Assembly: GCF_013299165.1 (NCBI RefSeq) | Contig: NZ_JAAFKD010000002.1 | Span: forward strand, 1 to 64,000 | From: Microcoleus sp. bin38.metabat.b11b12b14.051 | GTDB lineage: Bacteria > Cyanobacteriota > Cyanobacteriia > Cyanobacteriales > Microcoleaceae | Direction: 5' to 3' | DNA length: 64,000 nucleotides | Part shown: one piece after another, positions 58,180 through 64,000 of the stretch | Layout: the number at the start of each line of letters is the position of its first letter | Numbering within the stretch: the first letter of the stretch is position 1 | Notes under the pieces: model-generated | What the model saw: the letters and a program-made list of their open reading frames with translations, nothing else | Databases searched by the model: none | Told to the model about the DNA's origin: nothing | Made by a program: the position numbers and the translations under genes

Positions 58180-59466
58180 ATGTCTGAATCATTATTTACC
58201 GATGCCAGCCGCCGACTAGAACGAGCCTTAAAATATGTATCCCTGTCAGAGGATACGATCGAGCGGCTCAAATATCCCAAATCCAGCTTAATAGTATCAA
58301 TTCCCGTGCGGATGGACGACGGTTCCCTGCGAATTTTCCAAGGGTATCGGGTGCGCTACGACGATACCAGAGGCCCGTCGAAAGGAGGAGTGCGCTACCA
58401 CCCGAAAGTATCCCTCGATGAAGTGCAATCCTTGGCATTTTGGATGACATTTAAATGTGCAGTGCTCAACATACCCTTTGGAGGAGCCAAGGGCGGAATT
58501 ACCGTCAATCCTAAAGAATTGTCCAAACTAGAATTAGAAAGGTTGAGCCGGGGTTACGTGGATGCGATCGCAGATTTCATCGGCCCGGATGTCGATATTC
58601 CCGCACCGGATGTCTACACCAATCCGATGATTATGGGTTGGATGATGGATCAGTACAGTATTATTAAAAGGCAGCTCAGTCCGGCGGTGGTGACAGGTAA
58701 ACCAGTCACAATCGGCGGTAGTTTGGGTAGAGATACCGCCACCGCCACCGGCGCTTTTTTTGTGATTCAAAATCTCCTACCCAAATTTAACCGAAGTCCG
58801 GGGGAGACAACGGTAGCCGTCCAAGGTTTCGGCAATGCCGGGGCCGAATTAGCAGAATTGCTCTGGAGGGCCGGTTACAAAGTTGTGGCTGTCAGCGATT
58901 CCCAAGGGGGAATTTATGCGAAACAAGGGCTAGATATTCCCAGCATCCGCCGTTTCAAGGAAGCTAACAAAGGTATCAAAGCTATTTACTGCGAAGGTTC
59001 GGTTTGCAATATTGTCGAACACGAAATCTTGACAAACGAGCAACTTTTAGCCTTAGATGTTGACGTGCTGGTTCCAGCAGCTTTGGAGAATCAAATTACT
59101 GCACAAAATGCTAATGATGTCAAGGCTAAATTTATTTTTGAAGTAGCGAACGGGCCGATTGATTCTGCTGCTGATTTGATTTTGGAATCGCGGGGAATTC
59201 AGGTAATCCCGGATATTTTAGCCAATGCTGGCGGGGTGACGGTGAGTTATTTTGAGTGGGTGCAAAATCGCAGCGGACTTTATTGGACTCTGGAGGAAGT
59301 CAATCAGCGGTTGCAGCACAAAATGGTTGAGGAAACTGAGGCAATTTGGAAAAAATCTCAGGAGTTGTCGGTTTGTATGAGAACGGCGGCTTACGTGTAC
59401 GGTTTGCACCGACTCGGAGAAGCGATGAATGCGAAGGGAACGCGGGATTATTACCTGAACGGTTGA
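58180..59466 (+). CDS. gdhA: Glutamate dehydrogenase (Glu/Leu/Phe/Val dehydrogenase family)
   Basis: A 428-residue enzyme that interconverts glutamate and 2-oxoglutarate plus ammonia. The substrate site is in GPSKGGVRYHP and the catalytic Lys in PFGGAKGGI (about 99-107); PDVYTNPMIMGWMMDQY follows; the Rossmann loop is VQGFGNAGAE (about 215-224) and the late hallmark is ANAGGVTVSYFEWVQN. Hexameric GDH of about 425 residues fits. In cyanobacteria GDH is a side route to GS-GOGAT, important in ageing or high-ammonium cells. Coenzyme preference cannot be read with confidence. A heptamer repeat array abuts the start codon, which is the normal family N-terminus (MSESLFTDASRRLERAL). Confidence 0.94.
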   Translation: MSESLFTDASRRLERALKYVSLSEDTIERLKYPKSSLIVSIPVRMDDGSLRIFQGYRVRYDDTRGPSKGGVRYHPKVSLDEVQSLAFWMTFKCAVLNIPFGGAKGGITVNPKELSKLELERLSRGYVDAIADFIGPDVDIPAPDVYTNPMIMGWMMDQYSIIKRQLSPAVVTGKPVTIGGSLGRDTATATGAFFVIQNLLPKFNRSPGETTVAVQGFGNAGAELAELLWRAGYKVVAVSDSQGGIYAKQGLDIPSIRRFKEANKGIKAIYCEGSVCNIVEHEILTNEQLLALDVDVLVPAALENQITAQNANDVKAKFIFEVANGPIDSAADLILESRGIQVIPDILANAGGVTVSYFEWVQNRSGLYWTLEEVNQRLQHKMVEETEAIWKKSQELSVCMRTAAYVYGLHRLGEAMNAKGTRDYYLNG

Positions 59467-59889
59467 CGGAAGTTGGAACGATGGAACAGCGTCGAAGCCT
59501 GTGCCACAAATGAACAGGCAAGATGACTGTGCCACAAATGAACAGGCAAGATGCCTGTTCCACAAATGAACAGGCAAGATGCCTGTTCCACAAAAGAAAG
59601 ATTAAATATGATTGTGGGGCAGGCTGGGAACAGCGTCGAAGCCTGTTCCACAAAAAAAGATTAAATATAATTGTGCGGCGGGCTTCGGCGCAGCCGACAA
59701 CAGGCAGCTAGTTATCAAAAAGTTGCTGGGCAGCGATTGACTAATATTATTTCATACTGTAAAGTTAAATGCTAATGGTCGCAAGATTTTATAACTAAAT
59801 GCGACAAGGGGTCTCCTTTGAACTCGATCGAGTTTAACGGGAGAGAACGTAAAAAAACTTTCAATCATTAAAACTATATAGGCTACCCA
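59467..59889. other. Gene-less region with GGAACAGGC repeats
   Basis: From 59488 to 59655 it is filled with the AGGCAAGATGCCTGTTCCAC repeat family; the remaining part to 59889 shows no gene. Short open frames across the repeats are products of the repeat itself. Confidence 0.6.
59488..59655. repeat. Tandem GGAACAGGCATCTTGCCTGTT-type repeats
   Basis: Three units of about 28 bp (ACAAATGAACAGGCAAGATG plus CCTGTTCC) at 59505-59595 and two flanking half units with GGAACAGCGTCGAAGCCTGT at 59480 and 59628. The core is the same as that of the 60-bp repeat inside the copper ATPase gene. Confidence 0.88.
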
Positions 59890-60447
59890 ATGAGACAACC
59901 GTTATTTGGCACTGCCGCGGCCGCGCTGGTCATAGGTACATCGGCTGTTTTCTCGCAGCCGGCTCAAGCTCAAAGCAGAAATCAATTCTACTGCGGGATT
60001 AGCGAAGGCAAACCCGCAACCATCGTCCGCACCGCTAGAGGCAACGTACCGCTGATAGTTTGGAGCAATGAAGCTTTTTCAGCTTCCGGATGGACTCCCA
60101 AGCGACGCTGTGAAGATGTATCGGCTAGATTTCAACGGTTTAACGACAACGGACAGCTCAGATTCATGAGAGCAGGGACTTTTAACTCTCAACAAGTATT
60201 GTGCATCGATCGAGCCAGAGGTAGCGGCAATTGTTCGAGTGCTGAAGCAGTAGTGGTGACAGTACCACAACGCAGCAATGCCAACCTGATTCTCGAACAA
60301 ATGCTCGATACCCGCAACCGCGCGTCCAAACAACCCCTTTACTTGAGCGGAGAAAAGCAACTGGTAACCTATGAAAACGGCGCTGCTAATGTCAATCTGA
60401 ACCTATTGTTTGACAACGAACCGGCAGATAACGAGCGTTTGTGGTAA
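59890..60447 (+). CDS. Exported COP23 domain protein
   Basis: A 185-residue protein. Signal peptide at 1-27 (FGTAAAALVIGTSAVFSQPAQAQ). The rest is a COP23 domain: FYCGISEGKPATIVRT, VPLIVWSNEAF, RRCEDVSARFQRF, FNSQQVLCIDR, with Cys at about 34, 73, 104 and 116 likely pairing. COP23 was named for a circadian-oscillating cyanobacterial protein; its function is unknown. The neighbours downstream on the same strand are two trypsin-like proteases with small gaps (31 and 103 bases), so it is probably the first gene of a unit. Confidence 0.88.
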   Translation: MRQPLFGTAAAALVIGTSAVFSQPAQAQSRNQFYCGISEGKPATIVRTARGNVPLIVWSNEAFSASGWTPKRRCEDVSARFQRFNDNGQLRFMRAGTFNSQQVLCIDRARGSGNCSSAEAVVVTVPQRSNANLILEQMLDTRNRASKQPLYLSGEKQLVTYENGAANVNLNLLFDNEPADNERLW

Positions 60448-60478
60448 AAGTAGCAAAGAAACTGCGAGCTAAACAAAC

Positions 60479-61264
60479 ATGGATTGGCGTTCACTAATCT
60501 TGGCAACTTGTATCAGCGGCATCTCGATGATGCTACCTGCACAACTTCCGCCTGCCAAAAATTCCTTAAAACAACTGCCAGTTGAAATGTCGCAACAGCG
60601 ATTGCAGCAGCAAGCTGAATCGATAGCTGTCAGGGTGCGATCGTCTGGACAAGTTGCAGGAACGGGAATCGCCATCCGCAAGCAGGGCTCGCAGTACACC
60701 GTGCTGACAAACGAACACGTCCTCAAAGCCGGGACAGCGCCCTACCAAATCCAAACTCCAGATAATAAAATTTACCCTGCAACCTTTGTCAAAGACACTA
60801 ATTTTAAAGGCAACGATTTAGCATTGTTGCGCTTTACTAGCAGCGTTGAATACAGCACCGCTAAGCCTGGTGCTGTGCCCAAAGTTGACGATCAAGTCTT
60901 TGCAGGTGGGTTTCCTTTTACAGAAGAAGGTGAAAAAGACCGAGGATTTGTTTTCAAAACTGGCAAAGTTTGGCTGGTGCTTGACAAAGCTTTGGAAGGC
61001 GGCTATCAAATTGGCTACACCAACGATATTGAAAAAGGCATGAGCGGCGGGCCGCTGCTGAACGCTCGGGGCGAGCTGGTGGGCGTTAACGGCGTCCATG
61101 CTTACCCGTTGTGGGGAGACCCCTATCAGTATAAAGACGGCACTGAACCGAATGCAGCACTGCGGGAGCAGATGAGCAAGTACAGTTGGGGAATTCCGAT
61201 CGACACTTTCAAGCAGCTAGCACCTTCAGCCTTGGAAATGACAACCAATTCTCTGACAAAATAG
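60479..61264 (+). CDS. Trypsin-like serine protease, exported
   Basis: A 261-residue protease of the S1/HtrA-like class. Residues 1-20 are a hydrophobic N-terminal segment (LILATCISGISMMLPA), probably a signal. Catalytic triad: His80 in LTNEHVLKAG, Asp113 in NDLALLRF, Ser189 in GMSGGPLLN. There is no PDZ domain. About residues 35-55 form an Gln-rich helix before the protease core. The gene starts 31 bases after the COP23 gene; a third gene of the same class follows. A role in processing periplasmic or surface proteins, maybe the COP23 partner, is inference. Confidence 0.87.
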   Translation: MDWRSLILATCISGISMMLPAQLPPAKNSLKQLPVEMSQQRLQQQAESIAVRVRSSGQVAGTGIAIRKQGSQYTVLTNEHVLKAGTAPYQIQTPDNKIYPATFVKDTNFKGNDLALLRFTSSVEYSTAKPGAVPKVDDQVFAGGFPFTEEGEKDRGFVFKTGKVWLVLDKALEGGYQIGYTNDIEKGMSGGPLLNARGELVGVNGVHAYPLWGDPYQYKDGTEPNAALREQMSKYSWGIPIDTFKQLAPSALEMTTNSLTK

Positions 61265-61367
61265 GCGCGATTCAGCGTGCGATCGTGCTTGGCTTTGGGG
61301 GGACGATCGCACGAACATATCTATCAAGGCGCCCTAATATTACTTAAACTAAACTAATATTTGGAAA

Positions 61368-63026
61368 ATGACGAAATACTATAGCATAATTCCAGCAGCA
61401 CTAATCGGGACGATCGCGATATCGTCATTTCAAATACTCCCAGCAACTGCCTTAGAACCAACACAAATCAGTGAAATTGCCCAGAAGTTTACAGTAATGA
61501 TCGCCAAGGACTGTCAAGGATCGGGAGCGATAATTGAGCGTCAAGGCGAAAATTACACCGTCCTCACAGCCAACCACGTTGTAGCAACAACTGGCGAATG
61601 CTTTATCCAAACCCCCGACGGGATGAGCTACAAAATCTACGAGGCCCGCGCTATACCCGGAACTGATTTAGCTTTGTTGCAGTTCCAGAGCCGCAATAAC
61701 TATACCGTTGCCCAACAGGGAAATTCCACAAACTTGCTACCGGGATCAACAATTTATTATGCAGGTTATCCCAGTCCCGGACAAGTAGACACCAAACGCA
61801 GTTACCGTTTCTACGAAGTCCGCGTTACGGGTCGATCGCCCGGATCGAATGAAGGTTACGAGCTATCTTACACCGGCGACGCTCTCCCCGGCATGAGCGG
61901 CGGGCCGGTGCTCGACAGCAACGGCCGTTTGGTGGGAATTCACGGCAAAGCTGACGTGCGCGCAGTTCAAGGTGCTGTCGGCAATTACGGCGTTCCTTTT
62001 GAGATATTTCTGGCGAGACGGAACCAAATAAGTGGCGACGCACGATCGACCCAAGCCCAGAATCCGCCCGTGCAAATAGCACCCCCACCGCCCATAACGC
62101 CAGCGCCAGTCCCCACACCAGCACCAGCGCCAACACCTGCACCCGCACCAGCCCCCGCACCAGCGCCAGCGCCAGCACCGCAGGCGGAAGCACCAGCGCC
62201 AGAACCAGAACGCATTGCAGCTAGGGAACCGCAATCACCTGCGGAGTCGGCAATTAGTTCGATGGTGCGCGGCCAGCAAACCTATGTTGTTCGCAACCGC
62301 GATTTTCTCAATTCTGTGCCGTCGATCGCCAAAAGCTTTAGTATTTTATTGCCACAGGATTACAACTTTGCGATTCGCACCACCACCAGAGGCGCTTTTC
62401 ACTACGCAATACCTAAGTCTGCCGACATGAAAGCTTATGTGGGAGCAATTTTCCTAGAGGAAAACGCCAGTTTAAGCAATCCAACGACTGTCTCGATAGT
62501 CTGCGAAGCCACAACAGCAATCAATGTTCGCCCTTCCGATCCGACTTACGGCAGAAATAATTTAGCTTGCGGTGTGGGTACCGAGCGCAAGAGTGCCAGC
62601 AGTCTGCCCCAGCAAAACAACCTAGTAACCCAGCCTGCACCTGCGCCAAGGCCTGCACCTACTCCCGCAGCCAGAGTAAATCCACCTCAAACTAGAGCCG
62701 CAGGGCCGATCGGGTTTTTGAGCCTAGTGAATGTTTGCAACACTTACGACCTCAGCGGTCAAACTCCCCACCAAGAGAGAGCATTAGAGTGGTTGCAGGG
62801 CAGAATTTCCGCCCAAACCATGGAAAAATTCGCCCAAGAGTGGCGCACTCAATTGATAGCAAGAGCCGGTAACAAACCGATAAACTTGGTGGATGTCTGC
62901 AAAGTGTACGATCGCACCGGCCTCCACCCCCACCAAAATCGTGCCCTGGAATGGTTGCAACAGCAAATTCCCAAGGAAACGCTCACAGATTTCGGCAAAA
63001 AGTGGCAAAATCAAGCCGGTTCGTAG
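61368..63026 (+). CDS. Multi-domain exported protease: trypsin-like, pilin-like and tandem C-terminal repeats
   Basis: A 552-residue protein. Signal peptide 1-29 (IIPAALIGTIAISSFQIL). Trypsin-like domain 35-215 with His70 (TANHVVATTG), Asp100 (GTDLALLQF) and Ser177 (PGMSGGPVLD). Then a Pro-Ala repeat linker (about 232-280), and a domain at about 290-410 (QQTYVVRNRDFLNSV ... AFHYAIPKSADMKAYVGAI ... TVSIVCEAT) that resembles the soluble part of cyanobacterial type IV pilin-like G/H proteins. A second linker leads to two copies of a 50-residue repeat, LVNVCNTYDLSGQTPHQERA and LVDVCKVYDRTGLHPHQNRA, each ending in ALEWLQ and a helix. The last repeat type occurs in other exported cyanobacterial proteins (recall). 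The combination is unusual. The stop lies just inside a 31-bp tandem array. Confidence 0.85.
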   Translation: MTKYYSIIPAALIGTIAISSFQILPATALEPTQISEIAQKFTVMIAKDCQGSGAIIERQGENYTVLTANHVVATTGECFIQTPDGMSYKIYEARAIPGTDLALLQFQSRNNYTVAQQGNSTNLLPGSTIYYAGYPSPGQVDTKRSYRFYEVRVTGRSPGSNEGYELSYTGDALPGMSGGPVLDSNGRLVGIHGKADVRAVQGAVGNYGVPFEIFLARRNQISGDARSTQAQNPPVQIAPPPPITPAPVPTPAPAPTPAPAPAPAPAPAPAPQAEAPAPEPERIAAREPQSPAESAISSMVRGQQTYVVRNRDFLNSVPSIAKSFSILLPQDYNFAIRTTTRGAFHYAIPKSADMKAYVGAIFLEENASLSNPTTVSIVCEATTAINVRPSDPTYGRNNLACGVGTERKSASSLPQQNNLVTQPAPAPRPAPTPAARVNPPQTRAAGPIGFLSLVNVCNTYDLSGQTPHQERALEWLQGRISAQTMEKFAQEWRTQLIARAGNKPINLVDVCKVYDRTGLHPHQNRALEWLQQQIPKETLTDFGKKWQNQAGS

Positions 63027-63270
63027 TGAGGACTTCAGTCCTTCTTAAAGTTCGTAGTGAGGACTTCAGTCCTTCTTAAAGTTCGTAGTGAGGACTTCAG
63101 TCCTTCTTAAAGTTCGTAGTGAGGACTTCAGTCCTTCTTAAAGTTCGTAGTGAGGACTTCAGTCCTTCTTAAAGTTCGTAGTGAGGACTTCAGTCCTTCT
63201 TAAGGTTCGTAGTGAGGACTTCAGTCCTCTCTCATCTGATAAAATAAGGACTAAAGTCCTTACTACAAAC
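63019..63270. repeat. 31-bp tandem array x7 (TTCGTAGTGAGGACT family)
   Basis: Seven units start exactly 31 bp apart at 63019, 63050, 63081, 63112, 63143, 63174 and 63205 (GTTCGTAGTGAGGACTTCAG then TCCTTCTTAAA). Each holds AGGACTTCAGTCCT, a 6-bp stem with two central bases. A reversed copy (AGGACTAAAGTCCTTACTAC) closes the block at 63247-63267, so the array can also fold as a whole. The first unit overlaps the last codons of the protease gene. It lies between two convergent genes. Confidence 0.93.
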
Positions 63271-63277
63271 AACAAAA

Positions 63278-64000
63278 TTAGTTAATTTCAAACGAATTCA
63301 TCATATTTTCAGCAGTTTTCAAATATTGCGAATACTCTGATTTTTCCGCAGTGTAAGTAATCACGTAAGCTTTATTATTCATCAACGTCCAAGTTTGCAT
63401 TTTTTTAGTATTTGTCTGTCCGTCTTTATCATCAAAAACAACAGTATAGCCTCGATGATTAGCAATTGTTTTAGGATTTTCTTCTAAAATTTTAACATCA
63501 GTAAAATTACTTTTAATTTGTTTGAGAGACGACTGATTGTATTCATCGAGAGACATGGGCTTCGGCAAATCTTCAATGCTGATAGTAATTTGTTCTTGAT
63601 AAGCATCAGCGGTATTCTTTTTGGGGGCGATGAATACAACCACATCGTTAATTACTGGGTTTTGCAACTCTTGTTTTTCCCACTTTTCAGGATACTTGAT
63701 TTTAAAATTATGGGCGGAACTTTGATAACTTAATAAATTTTCAAATTGAGTTTTAGAGAAATTTTGGATTGCGAAAGTGGAAGCTGCGATCGCCCCTGCA
63801 ACTCCCAGCCCGACTAAAGCCGGCTTCCACCCCAAAGCAAATGCAGGAGTTTTCTGAGAGGAAGATGGCGATGGCGGGCTATTCCCTACGGGATAGCTTG
63901 GCTTCACGACCATTTTACCTAGTCGCTGCAACAAAATTTGCGTATCTTTCGGGCGCCCGTTTGGGAAATGAGCCATTAAATCGTCAACCAAGTCGGCTAC
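63278..64000 (-). CDS. C-terminal part of a membrane-anchored protein with PsbP/DUF1795-like domain (start outside window)
   Basis: The frame is open to the window edge, so the true start lies beyond 64000; the TTG at 63991 is not a likely start. About 240 residues are visible: an N-terminal piece LVDDLMAHFPNGRPKDTQ and ILLQRLGKMV, a polar linker, one transmembrane helix (ALVGLGVAGAIAASTFAIQ), then a beta-rich domain (FKIKYPEKWEKQELQN, ITISIEDLPKPMSLDEY, HRGYTVVFDDKDGQ, KAYVITYTAEKSEY) of the PsbP/Mog1/DUF1795 type. The opening piece reminds me of the end of cyanobacterial Ser/Thr kinases whose kinase domain would be upstream, but no kinase motif is in the window, so this is a guess. It converges on the protease cluster across the 31-bp array. 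Confidence 0.6.
   Translation of the reverse strand, partial: VADLVDDLMAHFPNGRPKDTQILLQRLGKMVVKPSYPVGNSPPSPSSSQKTPAFALGWKPALVGLGVAGAIAASTFAIQNFSKTQFENLLSYQSSAHNFKIKYPEKWEKQELQNPVINDVVVFIAPKKNTADAYQEQITISIEDLPKPMSLDEYNQSSLKQIKSNFTDVKILEENPKTIANHRGYTVVFDDKDGQTNTKKMQTWTLMNNKAYVITYTAEKSEYSQYLKTAENMMNSFEIN

Noticed and set aside
63019-63240. Possible CRISPR array (31-bp period)
   Set aside because: There are no spacers; the units follow each other directly and belong to a dispersed hairpin family.

Overview
The window is chromosomal DNA from a filamentous, non-plastid cyanobacterium, most likely of the Oscillatoriales (Microcoleus/Oscillatoria type; this is inference from gene content and repeat style). 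Direct signs are a complete psbA (photosystem II D1), atpB-atpE in the cyanobacterial order, a ferrochelatase with a C-terminal chlorophyll-binding-like helix, a fused PyrF-PyrE enzyme, a kinase-GUN4 fusion, COP23-type proteins, and very frequent GCGATCGC (HIP1) octamers. Gene density is moderate and the intergenic DNA is unusually rich in repeats.

Layout: 0.7-1.6 kb holds two tiny peptidoglycan-binding-domain proteins with a decayed third copy between them. 1.9-10.4 kb (minus strand) holds an SsuA/NitT-like binding lipoprotein followed by two paralogous giant sensor kinases, each ending in a response-regulator receiver and a class III adenylyl cyclase. 10.7-14.0 kb has a small conserved protein, atpE, atpB and a PEP-CTERM exported protein. 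15.4-24.1 kb is one giant secreted TPS-domain/CHAT-protease reading frame broken by a single in-frame TGA. 24.4-30.9 kb holds a small membrane protein, DNA ligase LigA with a repeat-derived insert, an HD-domain phosphohydrolase and an exported alpha/beta hydrolase. 31.0-35.4 kb has psbA with its promoter and terminator, msrA, holB-tmk and a small conserved protein. 35.5-42.1 kb has a copper P-type ATPase (again carrying repeat-derived inserts), a small protein, a carboxyl-terminal processing protease and ispG.

42.3-46.5 kb is an accessory patch: kinase-GUN4 protein, a toxin-module-like gene overlapping a winged-helix gene, and several toxin-antitoxin remnants (HicB-like pseudogene, YgiT-type zinc finger, MazE with a broken MazF, an orphan Phd-like antitoxin), separated by repeated TGCGTCAG-type elements. 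46.8-59.5 kb returns to housekeeping and membrane genes: pyrF-pyrE, a pentapeptide-repeat protein, DUF547, DUF2157 + GDYXXLXY pair, an unknown cyanobacterial protein, a methyltransferase, hemH, DUF4126 and glutamate dehydrogenase. 59.9-63.0 kb is a same-strand cluster of exported proteins: a COP23 protein and two trypsin-like proteases, the second fused to a pilin-like domain and a C-terminal tandem repeat. The window ends inside a minus-strand gene whose visible part has a membrane anchor and a PsbP/DUF1795-like domain.

The main theme beyond ordinary genes is repeat expansion. At least six repeat families occur as tandem arrays (84 bp x 9, 58 bp x 4, 31 bp x 7, 24 bp x 13, 7 bp arrays) and as hairpins between genes, and two essential-type genes (ligA, the copper ATPase) have acquired in-frame protein inserts derived from the same families. 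A 527-bp stretch at 49.6-50.1 kb is a nested set of inverted repeats. No tRNA, rRNA, CRISPR array or intact transposase gene was seen.
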